A DNA stretch of 64,000 nt from NCBI GenBank assembly GCA_016748015.1, contig JAAOMT010000446.1, forward strand, positions 125,752-189,751, read 5' to 3'. The position numbers and the translations under genes are program-made. This stretch comes from Geosiphon pyriformis. Lineage: Eukaryota > Glomeromycota > Glomeromycetes > Archaeosporales > Geosiphonaceae. The notes beneath the pieces were generated by a model. That model did not search any database. It was not told the origin of the DNA and saw only the letters and a program-made list of their open reading frames with translations. This document shows, piece after piece, positions 51,965-64,000 of this stretch (its first letter is position 1; every line of letters begins with the position of its first letter).

Positions 51965-52735
51965 TTATTCATAAAGAAAACATATAAAAAAAAATAGTAA
52001 GAAAACAGATAGACTAATAAGAGAGTAGTAGTTAGCACATGAACACATTGGTTAAGAAATTATAGCATATTATTCAGGAATATGAGTGATCTCATAGAAT
52101 CTTAATTATGTATATATAGCAAGAACATTAGAAACAGAAAAGAAGCAGAATCAGAACCAAGACTTTTCTATTACAATATATTTATTAAAATCATTAATAT
52201 TAATAAATAATTATTCAACATCTAAATCACTCTTTCTACTATTAACACTTTATGTTAATAATATTGAATACTTAATCATGCTAGAACAATAGCTTTTGAT
52301 CATGACTATTGACAAGATACTAACTTTATTGTCTTGGCTTATATTTTTATTTCTTTAATTTTTTTTTGTATTTTATTTTTTTTTGTAGTTTACTAATTGA
52401 TTAAAGATTAAACATGAAATAATTGACATCAAGGATAGCCTGGTAAAAGACTCCAAAGAAAGAGTATAGAGTTTAAAAATTTAAGAATAGCTTACCAAAA
52501 AGACATCTCTGCCAGATTACTAACCATTATACTAAGAAAAAAATTTGATGGAATTGTGATTCTGGAAGGCTATGAAAACACTATTGAATTTCTGTTCATT
52601 ATACAAAGAACTCCAATCCAAAACTTTCAGATTACGAAATCTTTATATACTACCAATTATAGCAACTATTAAGCACCAAGTTATGAGTTTGTTATTTAAT
52701 TTGAAATCTCAAATAATCATTTGTAATACCATCCA
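51965..52735 (-). repeat. inserted repeat, copy 2, inside the LINE RNase H region
   Basis: On the minus strand the LINE reads NCWM up to about 52,735 and resumes as KHIVNLI near 51,965; the intervening roughly 770 bases are not LINE-like and match 46,850-47,600 in inverted orientation. The insert begins GT (GGTATTACAAATG) and ends in AAAAG, so it resembles an intron at its ends, though length and composition differ from host introns here. Confidence 0.6.
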
Positions 52736-55700
52736 GCATTAGTTTTGAAAATCAAGATTTAACATCTCCAATTTCAAAATATATGTATTTATGGCAGCCT
52801 GACTGTCCACAACTATAGCATAAAAAGAGAGCACACATTCCAAAACCAGAACAACCGTTTGTAACTCAGTTATTGTTAATAACAGCAAATTATTAACTCT
52901 TACACCAATTTTCAGTCAATTTTAGAAAAATATACAGCAGTTTTACTAGCCACAGCAAAAAAATTTAAACTCTTTAACAAACTATTTGTATACACAGTAA
53001 TTATATTTACTTACACTTCATGAAAATGATTCTTCAAAGCTAAAAACTGACTTAATAAAACAACATCACTGCTATTTGACTCAAGAATTACATCAAAAAA
53101 AACTGGAGTGTATTTAATATTGTCCAAGAAATCTGATGCCAAAACAAACCAAGAAGGCACAGGTCTTTTAAGATCTAATTTTTTTTAGTGGTGAATGTTT
53201 TCTAATCCAAACTTTCATTCTACTTATTCAAAAATCTGTCACAAAAAGCCATACCAAATCTCTTTAAGGATTTAACTTTCTTATAATACAATAAAGCTCT
53301 TAAAATGTCCAACATTAGAAATTTGTCAAAACTAAAAAATGCACAAAGCAAATTATTGTTTAATGAGAAGCTATTATTTAAAAATATGTACACCACTCCC
53401 ACCAGAAAATTGTTAAAAAGATTAACATACAACTTCACCAAATGCTGTAATAGATTCAAGAGAGTCTAGCCCAAAACTTAAAGATTCAAAAATCTGTATT
53501 CAAAAAGCCAACTGAGAATTTCAGAAGCATTCACAAAGACAACAGCTGAAAAAACCTTTTCTTTTGTCTGAATTTGTTCAAATTTTTTTAGATTATACAA
53601 CAAAAGATGATGCAGTAATTTACTTAGAAAGTCACAGAGCAATTCAGCTTTTGACTTAAGATTTTTTCTAATTAAAACATTTTATTAATAACAAATTCCA
53701 GAAGAAACAAAACTAAACTACAAATAATAATTAACAATAGATTATAAAACTATCAAAACTAGATATAAAAACTGCTTATTTGTAACAGTTTTTCTTAGAA
53801 TCATATTTGAAAAAAATCTAATATCAGATTGCATCTTGGCCAGACTAGATCTAAATATCTTATTAGTAAACAAAAAAATCCCCAAATATTTATGTAGAAT
53901 ACCACTTTTGGTAATTAAAATAGGTGACTCACTAATTATTAAGGATGTATTTTTAATCTTTTAATTAATAGAAATAATTACTGTCTTGTTATTGTTAATA
54001 GAAATATTGTTGATTAAGAAAAATTCACTAACAATGTTCAATATATATTGAGTAAAAGCCTAATTATTTCCAATCCAAATAGTATCATTTATGAATGCAC
54101 TAGCTACAAAAATTAAGATCTTTTTTTTTATGGATTCTACTTTTCCAGTTTTAGTTACAAACTTGGTATCAATTCAGTATTCACACAAATAATTCTGCCT
54201 TTTAACCTTACACAAAAAAGGATTATAAAAGATTTTTCAAAGAAAAAAAGAGAATACTTTATTCTGATCAAGTTCATTATATACCTAATATCTATTCATA
54301 AGACCAAAATCTGTTATAACTCTGTTTATTCTATCTCTATAGATGCTGCCAAAAAACCAGATAAATTTCTTATACATTTTGATATAATACAGACTAGCTT
54401 CTAGATAGTGCTATCCAACAGAGTTATATGCTTTATACATGCTTTGCAAAACCAATCAAACTTTTCTGTTCTTTTTTAAAGCATTTTTAACTACTAAACC
54501 AACAACAAAAATAGGTGACTGTATGAAAATACCCTTTAATACTAAGAAATTATTCTCATAAAGAACACCAAACTTGTTGTAAGCAAAAGTGATCCAGTTT
54601 GAAAAGATCTTTGAAAAAAATTTTTTAGTAGTCTTTACCAAAACAACAAGCTGAGTATTTGTTAAAATTCTATCCTAATCATAAAATTTAGATATTACTG
54701 AAATCTATGTTTTTCTTTACAAAGCCAGAACTAAAGTCAAACAAGAATTCAAAAGCTTCAAAAAATACTCAAAAACATTATCATTACAATGTTTTTACAA
54801 CTCATTGAGAATACTACTTAGATCTGCAGCCTTCTTATTTGGTAAATCTTTGACAATCTAAACCAAATCTTCCATAAAAATAGCACTTATAATATTTGAG
54901 AATGTACTATTATTCACATAATTTAAAGAGACATATTGATTAGTCCAATTTCCAGACAAAAAAGCAAAAACCACCTACTTTCTGGTCCAATCTTTCATAA
55001 TAATATTAACATAAAACTTGACATTACCAAGACACAAAATCAGACTGTTGTCAACAATCAAATAATCCAGTACTACTTTGTAAAAAGATTTTTTTAATAT
55101 ACTCTTAATTATATGGTCTTTATTTGAACTAAAATTTTTCATTCTTTTTTCAATAGCATGTCTTATAACAGCTGCCTCACCAGCTCTGAATTCATGTATT
55201 TTGAATTTGTAATAATACTTTTTGATCCTAAACAGATAGCTTAAAATGTCTGATACTGTTATAAAGCATAATTTGTACTTCTAAAGCTCTATTCTTATCA
55301 ATGGCTGACTAAGTGCAAGAAAAACATCAATTTCAGAACCATCATCAGATTCAAGCAATTTTACAACTTTGACAACCAATAATTTCAACTTAAAAAATTT
55401 TAATGATTGTTTATTATATGGGCTTTTAAACTCATTGTACTAATGTTTAGAAAAGGTTTCATTAGCTGCCTTTACTACCACATTTATTAAAAGCTCCTAT
55501 ATTAGCATCTAGATCTTTTTTTTCTTTACACTAACAAATCTGTCTATCACCAAAGAAAGTTTGGCTAAAAAAAATCACAAAAACCATCTTATTTAACACT
55601 ATTAGTGTAGTCAATTCTGAACTTCCACTAATTTTTATTAGTGTATTTACAAACACCATTTAGCTAAACATTCAGAAGACCACCTAATCCAACCAATATT

Positions 55701-58700
55701 ATAACTACCATATGATTAATATTAAAAAACTCAGATACACAGTTAACTTTATAATACATAATTGCCAAAGACAAATACTAACTAACAAAAATATAATCAA
55801 TGATTTTACTAACACTCTTAGAGTTGTTCCAAGTAAAAGTTATTATTAAAAGATACTCACAAAGCAAATTTACTAGACTTATATTTAAACATTTCTTGTA
55901 ACTAATACTTTTTTTGGATTCATTTTTATTAAAATTTTCATTCAAGACCACAAAACTATTAGAGTTTATCATTTTGATAATAAATAAATTAACTTCCAAA
56001 GCTTGCTTAAATCTAAAGCCAGAAAAAACATTAGCATATAGATCCAAAATTGTAAAAAAATGCTTGCTTTTAAAAAAAAAACATACCAAAATTAAACAAC
56101 CAGAAATCTCATCTATTTTAGAAACATGTCAAGCCAAAGAGCTGTTTATAATTATTGCAACATCCACATCACAAAAACTTTCATACAAATTAAAAGTAAA
56201 AATCTAAACTCCAACAAACTTATTTATAATTTACAACCTAATATTAGATCTCAACTTTGTTTCTGTGATAATCAAAATCATATTATTAGAACTTATATGC
56301 TAGTATACCATATTTTTTTGTTTAGCTAGAATATTAATGCCACAAATATTACATATAGCAATTTTTTATGCCAAATCATTTATTAAAACAAAAAATGTAC
56401 TAAAAAACTCAAACCAGCACACAAATATTCTAACTTTACCAAAAAAAACTAACAAAGACTTTAAAAGCCACCAATTTTGACTTCAAACTGCCTATTTTAG
56501 TGGTTAAAATTTTTAAACTACTCAAATTTAAAGCCAAAGTCATTTTTATTACAACTGAGAAAAAGATTGTAAAAAGTATATACAAAATATTCAAAACTAT
56601 ATTCAAATTTAAATTCGAACTTAAAAGCACAATTACAGTAGAAGAAGAAAATTAAAAAATAGATGCCAAAAGCACTAGGTCAATTATGTTCAACTTTTTT
56701 ACAATACTCAATACTTAATCAATTAAAAGCTCCAAAAAATATTTTTAAAATATTAGATAATCATTAATTAAGAAACCATTTTGAACAACTATTGGGCTTT
56801 TTTTATTATTTGAGGCATTAAAAGAAAGAAAACCAGAACTAGAACCAGAACTGAAATGAAAACTACCAGAAAAAAAAAAGTAAGACTATTTACACTCAAG
56901 ATTTATTATCAAAGACAGTAAAATGAGAAATTGAAACACTTTTTTTTACATATAATTTGGCAAGCTAAAGACAAGTTTGCTCAAAGATAATTTTTTTATA
57001 AGATTTTAAGAAAGACAAGACTGATGCATTTAATGCATTATACTCAAAAGCTGAATGCCCAAAATTTTTGCATTTCTCATACCAAACCAAATTCATTTTA
57101 GTCTATAAAAGTTTTATATTACCTAAAATTGGCTCTATATAAAAGACAAATTCCAGTTTTTTATCTAATTCAAAACCAATTACAGCACAGCAAACCTGGT
57201 TGCCAGTATTAAATAAGCAATTAATGACATATGTTTTTTTACTAGTTCTATCTAATAGAGTACTAAGATTATGTGCTATTGTTTTTATTGGCAATGTAAA
57301 CAAAAGTGCTCTAAATTAATTCTTTGATGTCCAAATATCATGATCTTTTAAGGCTTTGGTTATATGTACAAAAGCTTTTCTAATTAAGAATAATTACTTT
57401 GTAGCTAACAAATCAGCTTGACTTAATTTAGCAAATTTTACTACAGTTTTTTGCTACAGTCCAATTAATTGTAAATAAATTGACTTAATTTTTCTAAATT
57501 CAATTACTATAATAATGATCATTTTTTTAGACATGTTTATGGAAATTTTTTTAATTACCACAGCCTAATCTGAATGTATTTCTTGTTTTTTAAGATTACT
57601 TTGATGTCCTTTTTTTTAACCAATGATGTGGCTTTATTTATGTTTTTTTCTAAAGTAAACATTAATTAGATAATCTTCTCAAATTTTAAGAAAGTAGTAA
57701 CCTCTCTAAAACCATTAATAATAAAGAATAATTTTTTGATTAACTGTATTTTTGTTGTTACTAACTTGTCTTCCACTGTTGAAAAATTAATGTTCAAAGC
57801 AAAAAACTTTTTAACTATTACATTAATTTGAGTTTTTACAATTTTAGAGTCAATTTACCTTTTGTTAAGAGAGATATTGAGAAAGAAAAAAAAAGACCCA
57901 ATTTTTTTATTCATTTTAAAATTAAAAAAACCAAGAAAAAAGCTACAATTCAAACCAGTAACCATTTTTTTTGCTTTAGAAATAATAGCAGCCAAACCCA
58001 AAAGAGACTCACTATTAATGTCATTTATATTACTGTTATTATTATTATTAAATATACTATTCATATTAGAATACATACTATTACTAGATCCAGATCTGGT
58101 CAAAAAGATATCTTTTTCATCTTTAGAGTGTTTGACATTACCAAAAACAACTTTTTTTTTTGAGAGAAAAAACCACTAATAAGATCATAAAAACCACCCT
58201 TGGACGTCTTCTTTTTAGATATGTTGCTACTTAAGGCAGCTCTTAAATTCATGATAAAAGAGTTATTAGGTAAAAAAATGTTGAAATATATTAACAAAAA
58301 AAAACAGAAAACTTTTTTTTCAAAATTGTGCTTTTTGGGGAATTTTAAACATAGGAGAGAAAGAAGTTTATTAGTTGTTTAATTTAAGATTAAAAAACAC
58401 TTTAGTATTATTAACAATAAATTATTAATGTTTTAACTAATAAAACTATTTATTTATTTTTATATTTTTTTGTTTTAATTTATAAAATATTTTATAAATT
58501 AATAATAATATTATTTTTAATAATGCTTAATATTTTGTTTATAATATTGTATTAAATAATTTGTTGTATTTAATAGAAAACTAAACCAAATACTAATATA
58601 ATAATTAATAATATAATTAAAAATATAAATTAGATTTATATTTTTTTGGTTTAATATTCTAATTTTTATATATAATTTAAATTTATTAACAAACTTATAA

Positions 58701-59479
58701 TTAATTTATATATTTATTTAATAAAAATTATTTATAAGTAATTTTTTATTGTTATTTAGAAATATTTATATAATAAATAATATTTTAAAGTTTTTTGATC
58801 TTAATTTTATAAATAAGTTAAATATTATAATTTGTATAGAATTATTAACAAATCTGATTGAATTTTGAAAGTTATTTATAAATATTTGCTTTTATTATTT
58901 TTGGTTTTATAGTTTTTTTTTTGTGTTTTTAATAATATTTTATATATTGCTTTTTATAAGAGTTTTATTTTCAAAATATAATTTATTAAAACAGTTTTTA
59001 AGAATACTAAATTGGTTTATTTGTATTTGGTTATTTGTTTATAGTAAATAGTATTAAATTACAAAAAAATAATATAACTCTTATTATTTATAAAATATAG
59101 CAAAAAAAATAATAAAAATAATATAAATAGCAATTAATATAGTATAAATTATTAAAACATATCATATTAAAAATTTTAGAAATTTTAGAAAAATCGATAA
59201 AAATAATAAAATTCCAAGAATATTAGAAAATTTAGCAATAATTTAAAGAGAATTATAAAAATTTTAGAAATTTTATATTATAAAAATTTATATATATATA
59301 GTAAAAATATTAAAACAAAAAAACAAACAAGTTAATTATAAACAATTTTTATTCTATTTTATTAAATAACTTTTATAGTTAATAGTTTGATACTTAAAAT
59401 AAAATATTTATTTAAATAAAATTTATTAATTAAACCATTTAAATATTTAACTTTATAAATTTATACTTATAGTATTAAA

Positions 59480-59880
59480 ATTTAATTATTTTTTATTAAT
59501 ATTAATAGCATTAATATAATATTACTAATAATACTAAAACAATAACTTTTGATTATAAGTATTAATAAGATACTAATTTATTATTTTTTTTTGTGTTTAT
59601 TAATTGATTAAAAAAAACATTTAAATTTTAACATTAAAGATTGTTTGGTAAAAAATACCAAAAAAAAACATAAAATATAGTTACAAAGTTAAAATTATTT
59701 ATTAAAAAAATAAAAAACATTAGAATAAATCAATTATTATATCAAAAAAGTTAAATACTAAATATTATTTACTATCAATATTGAATTTTTATTTATTATA
59801 CAAAAAACTTTTAAATTAAAAAATTATTAAATTTTAATATCAAATTATAAAATTTAAATAATTCAAAAAATTATTTATAA
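59480..59880 (-). repeat. inserted repeat, copy 3 (minus orientation, partial)
   Basis: Parallels 52,270-52,680: AATAACTTTTGATTATAAGT versus AATAGCTTTTGATCATGACT, then TTTGGTAAAAAATACC versus CCTGGTAAAAGACTCC, and TTATTATACAAAAAACTTT versus TCATTATACAAAGAACTCC. The differences are mostly C-to-T and G-to-A. Confidence 0.55.
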
Positions 59881-60110
59881 TATTATATAAATCTAAGTAT
59901 AAAATTACAATAAAAAAGATTAGTTTAATTAATAATAATGAATTTTTTTCATATAATTTATGTAATTTACAAGTTAATTTATTGAAAAAAATTGTTTATA
60001 TACTTAATATTGTTAAAGTTTTTGCAATAAATTTTAGTTTATGTAATAAATATTTGTTTTTTTTTTGGTTTAAGTAATAATATTAATGTTTATATAAATG
60101 TATAATATAG

Positions 60111-60160
60111 TCTTGGCTGGCTTAAATAGCTGGTTATATATAGCAAATACATAAATTATA
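60111..60160 (+). repeat. LINE 3'-tail motif, plus orientation, copy 6
   Basis: CTTGGCTGGCTTAAATAGCT followed by GGTTATATATAG; same layout as copy 4, with CpGs replaced. Marks the 3' end of the plus-strand LINE remnant. Confidence 0.6.
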
Positions 60161-61420
60161 TTTTAAAAAATAATAATTTTTTTTAATTAACAAAAAAAAT
60201 TTTAATATTATTTTTTATTAACAAAATTAACTAGCAAACAAAAACAGTTTTAACAGCTTTATAAAACTTAAAATACATAATAATATATATTATATAAACC
60301 AATATGTTTTAGCTTAATACTTAAAATTTTTACTAAAAACATTAAAAACAATTTTGATTTTGTTAAAAAAACACTTAAAAAAATATTATACAAAAATAAA
60401 AATAAAAAATAAAAAGCATAATTTGAGTAATAGTATTTAAAAAAACTAAAGATACAAACTTTACATAAAAAAGTCAGATATTATTCTTAATAATTTGTTT
60501 TGCTCTTAAAACTGGTAAAGATTAACTAAATTTAACAGATTAAGCAATTTAATTATATGTTAATTAAAATCAGTTTTGGCAAACATATTGTTATTGTTAT
60601 TATCTGAATTAAAAAAAAAGTTATTACTTACAACCAGATTAAAATTAAATATTATAATTTGTGCAATTATAACAGAATTGTAAAAACATTAAGAAACCCA
60701 ATATTTTATTTTTTACAAAAAGAAAGGCAAACTTTAAATTAAAAATGCTGCTTTAAAAAACATCAAGAAAAATATTTTTATAAAATCTCAAAAAAGTTTA
60801 TTGTTTTAAATTTAAGAGAAATAATATTGTTTTTTGGTTTTCTTGGTCATTTAAGCAGTAATAAAAGGTGTAGCTAAAAAAAAGTAGCTTTACTACTGGT
60901 TTTTTTTGAATTTTTAACAGTTATAACAACTGGTCTTAATTGGTTGCTTAGAATAAAAAAACTCTTATTTAAAAACTGATTTGTTTCTACATTATTTGGA
61001 AAAAGTGTTTCAAAAATACTGTCTGACTGTCTTCATCTTTAAAAGACTTTCTTGAGTATTAGAACTATTAAAAACTATAATAGAAAAAAAGACTACATCT
61101 TAACTACTTTTCGTTTAAGATGTGATTATGGAAATATGAAAGAAAAAAAAGTTTTATAGGCATATATTATGAAATTTAAAAGCATGTTATAAAAAAAAAT
61201 TGTTTAATTAGTTGTTTTTAAATGTTGATAAAAGATTAATTGTAATTTTTTTCTCTGAAATTTTATTAGTATTCAAGCAAAATTTTTATATATAATAAAG
61301 AATTATTTATATATAAACATTTAAATACTATATCTTATGTAATTTTACTATGAAATTTTCTAAAACTGCGCCACAATTTAAATTCCGATTTTCTAAATTA
61401 TAAAATCAAAAATTATTGAA

Positions 61421-61425
<5 letters not shown>

Positions 61426-61453
<28 letters not shown>
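61426..61453. repeat. AT dinucleotide repeat at the edge of block B
   Basis: About 13 TA units, just before base composition returns to the level of ordinary intergenic DNA. Confidence 0.85.
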
Positions 61454-61457
<4 letters not shown>

Positions 61458-61500
61458 CCTCTAAAGTTACTATTTAAAGAAAACTTAATCATTTTTTTCT

Positions 61501-64000
61501 TCTATTATTTTGAGCGCGAGCAATTATATCAGAATTTTTAAAATGGGTTTTCGAAGATCTCTTAATTCCATTAATTCAACTGGTTTCTTGAAATGATTAA
61601 TTCACGAATTTTCTGCTAACTCTTGGTATTTATTATTTTCGACAGAATATTTGGCACAAATCTCTATATATTAAATTCGTTTTTGAATCATAATTTTGAA
61701 AACTTGAACTTGTAATAATTTGATCCTTCAAAATCACTTCATTTGATCCAAACTTTTAAAGAAGTGTCTATTTGTGACACAATTCAATAGGAACAAATAA
61801 ACGACTCTCTCCCGCAATGGAAGCCAGCCTTTTTTCTATTTGTCTTGTTCCAAGAAGAATGGGCAAAAATCCATTGCAAAAAAATTTTCTCATATAAATA
61901 ATCAAATTCGATAAATAAAATCTTTACAGATGATGTTTATAAGCAATTGGTTGATTTCAATTTAATTTGATCGACAAAAATCTATTATTGTGAATTATAT
62001 CAGAGTGGGAAGTATAATTTTAAAATTAAAACCTTTGAATTTATTTTTCAATACTATTTTTAATAAGTTATATACAAATTATCAACTACAAATATTAGCA
62101 GAATAATTGAATCAAGTGCTGTTTGTAGATGGGGGTTTCTTAAGGCTTAATAATATCATTTTTGTTATGCGGGTTTGTGCTTGTTGATAGATTGCTTTTC
62201 TTATTTCCATTATATCGTTAATTTAATACTTCCATTTTTGGATTGAACAGTTTTTCTTTGAGAACCTTGAAAAAACAAAAATTAAGTTTTCTTGATAAAG
62301 ATGGGGTTAGTACTTGTTATGTTTTCAATCCTTTATTTATGTCTCCCTTAATTAATTAAGATACTTATTTTTCTCTTCTGATTTTATGGGTAGAAGATTT
62401 TCTTCATATCATCACGGATAAAGCCCAAACGATACATTTTTTGAGGATCATAAGTGAAGATCCATTATAACTTCTGGCAAAATGCCCGACATATAATGTT
62501 TGATTTGAATTGATGTAGCTCGTCCTGAGTATGAATGCTTCATAAATTCTGAAAAAACATTAAGAAATTTTGAATTTCTCTGGTGCTGCCTCCTATTTTA
62601 TACAAAAAACTTGGAGATCAAGTGCGATTTCCCTTTTACCAAGTTGTCAGAAAATTTGAGCCATGGAACTCAACTTCTTTACATATTTATCAAATTTCAT
62701 GGTCCTAAGCAAGAAGTTTTGACTTGGGCTGTCGCCACGGAGTTCAAAGAAAATTTTCTAATCAATTCTTTTTTATGAACCTAAAAAAATCAAAAACTTG
62801 CTGCCTTAGTTAAAAAATAAATTTGGATTGTAATTAGCCATAATTTTTCATGTTATATACCTATTATAGTTAGTTAAAAAAAAGTAATTAAATGTAAATA
62901 TAAAAGCAAAACTAAGTTAATTTCAAGATTGTAGACCTAATCCTATTCTATCGTTGCATACATGCTAGTCTCAGGCTTCCATGTTAGAGCCAGAATAACA
63001 TCAATCTTTTCAATTTAAATTTCTCAATAATTCAATATAATCATATTTGTTTACTGAGTAGATAGAAACATATGTTTGAAATTTAGCCGAATTATACGGA
63101 AGAATGAGCTCCAAAGTTTCAGAAAAGTTCTAAAAACACATGCACAATTATCGCAGACAGATATTGTGTATGACAAATTCTTTAGTATTTCCTCTTTCCC
63201 AACTTCTTTTTCTATTTCTTCGACTCCCAGTAATGACTACAAAAAATACTATCCTATTTTCCCTATAAATCAGAGAGTATCCACAACAAATGAACTTAAT
63301 TTAACCATATTAGCTGAAAATTCTTAAAGATCAATATTAAAATTAAAATTAATATTGAATTCTTGGCTTAATAAATTATTTCAGTTAGAAAATTTACCAG
63401 AAATTATTAATTTTTAATCATAAATTAAATTTAAATATTGGATTTTATAATATAAACATTCAAAAATAATTCAAAATTGTTTTTTATTTATATATTTTAT
63501 ACAATCAATTTAAGATATTAGAATATTACTTTATTACATAAAGAATTTAAATATTTTAAAGCTGAATTTTGAATTGAATAAGATAATTGGAAATTTGTAA
63601 TATCATTGTCTTTTAAGACTTATTTTTAACAACAAAAGAAAATTATTATTTGATTAAAGAGTGACTTGAAAATCCAAAATGTATGCACAAATGAATCACT
63701 AAAAAGTTCTTAGTAAAAACAAATGTTATACAATAAAAAATGCTCAAGAAAGAGAGTATGTTTACCACAAAAATTACGCACATTATTGGACGGCTCGTTA
63801 CTTGTGTTAAAAATTAAGTTAAAACAATTAGAATTAAAATAATATTAATGGTTGAAAATTCATTGATCAACATTTTGAATGGCCAAAACATCTGCTTATT
63901 GCTGAAATCTTATCTAAAATCCAAACTCCCATATCCACCAGTATTTCAATCAAAAATAATATTACATCCTATATAATGCATAAATTGTTTGAAGATTAAA
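61501..64000. other. intergenic, no supportable gene
   Basis: Ordinary AT-rich DNA. A plus-strand frame at 63,076-63,327 (83 codons; FSISSFPTSFSISSTPS, INQRVSTTNE) has a somewhat coding-like Ser/Thr-rich composition but no start context, splice partner or family, so it is not called. Confidence 0.5.

Larger units (their letters stand above)
50890..58300 (-). mobile_element. near full-length but inactivated LINE retrotransposon
   Basis: Read right to left. 58,300-57,400: Ser/Asn/basic N-terminal region (SKGGFYDLISGFFSQKKK; TRSGSSNSMYSNMNS). 57,303-57,030: RNA-binding-like segment (LDRTSKKTYVIN) and a CCHC knuckle at 57,081-57,040 in which two Cys are now Tyr. 56,700-55,700: endonuclease/exonuclease domain (TFTWNNSKSVSKIIDYIFVS). 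55,500-53,500: reverse transcriptase (TQSPIFV-like segment; active-site box FIND instead of FxDD at 54,095-54,084). 53,150-51,000: RNase H-like and C-terminal region ending FGFYKSCLFFSS. The arrangement matches LINEs I know from Rhizophagus. Every domain is broken by stops and frameshifts, so it cannot encode active protein. A separate repeat interrupts the RNase H part at about 52,735-51,965. Limits are approximate. Confidence 0.8.
58500..60160 (+). mobile_element. plus-strand LINE remnant, extremely decayed
   Basis: 58,600-58,950 aligns with 48,600-49,150 in the same orientation, and 59,990-60,110 aligns with the LINE 3' coding end at 49,300-49,400. It ends in the 3'-tail motif. It is interrupted by a minus-orientation copy of the inserted repeat. 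Almost all C and G have been lost. Confidence 0.45.
43500..61500. mobile_element. AT-saturated block B: nested, decayed LINE elements
   Basis: About 18 kb in which G and C are nearly absent over long stretches (for example 43,600-46,850, 47,650-49,000 and 58,400-60,000), while 46,850-47,600 and 50,850-57,700 keep more complexity. The recognisable content is LINE-derived in both orientations plus three copies of another repeat, listed separately. 43,600-46,850 holds no recognisable coding sequence at all. 60,200-61,400 has slightly more complexity but no identifiable feature. Confidence 0.7.

Noticed and set aside
57828..58382. Several overlapping plus-strand frames of 60-111 codons
   Set aside because: They are antisense shadows of the N-terminal part of the minus-strand LINE.
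63076..63327. 83-codon plus-strand frame with Ser/Thr-rich sequence
   Set aside because: No recognisable motif, no splice partner and no second line of support; may be a relic.
1..64000. CRISPR array, rRNA genes or tRNA genes
   Set aside because: No regularly spaced direct repeats with unique spacers and no conserved RNA sequence were seen on either strand; the short tandem repeats are ordinary microsatellites.

Overview
The window looks like nuclear DNA of an arbuscular mycorrhizal fungus (Glomeromycotina, most like Rhizophagus). The evidence is very AT-rich intergenic DNA, many short GT-AG introns, a TKL-like kinase with a Cys-rich linker of the type greatly expanded in that genus, and a LINE retrotransposon whose encoded segments (N-terminal basic/Ser region, CCHC knuckle, endonuclease, reverse transcriptase, RNase H) resemble Rhizophagus elements. 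This assignment rests on recognition alone; no database search was possible.

Layout. 1-22,500 is a sparse region: the 5' end of an unknown gene running off the left edge, a kinase gene (1,909-3,679), a decayed coding stretch (about 4,633-5,140), an auxin-efflux-carrier-type transporter (9,598-11,017), a disrupted Asn/Gly-rich secreted-type gene (11,287-11,786), an unrecognised two-exon gene (15,575-16,278) and the 13-exon glutamate-cysteine ligase gene (17,112-20,156). 22,500-28,950 is AT-saturated transposon debris. 29,080-43,463 is a compact island of seven housekeeping-type genes: MCTS1/TMA20, UBA3, INO80C/IES6, a RAX1-like RGS/membrane protein, a GH35 beta-galactosidase, a two-hotdog acyl-CoA thioesterase and ERGIC3/ERV46. 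43,500-61,500 is a second AT-saturated block holding a near full-length but dead LINE on the minus strand (about 50,890-58,300) plus at least three plus-strand LINE fragments and three copies of a separate inserted repeat. 61,500-64,000 returns to ordinary AT-rich DNA with no gene I can support.

Exon models were built by hand from GT-AG (one GC-AG) junctions that keep the reading frame. For GCL, MCTS1, UBA3, RAX1, GH35, thioesterase, ERV46 and the transporter the joined exons reproduce family motifs and a sensible total length. The genes do not form a pathway; the island mixes translation (MCTS1), neddylation (UBA3), chromatin remodelling (IES6), cell polarity (RAX1), carbohydrate cleavage (GH35), lipid metabolism (thioesterase) and ER-Golgi traffic (ERV46). 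The most notable features are the sharp boundaries between the gene island and the AT-saturated blocks, the G-to-A-like decay of LINE catalytic motifs, and a shared insert inside the LINE RNase H region. I found no CRISPR array, tRNA or rRNA, and no convincing new multi-gene system.
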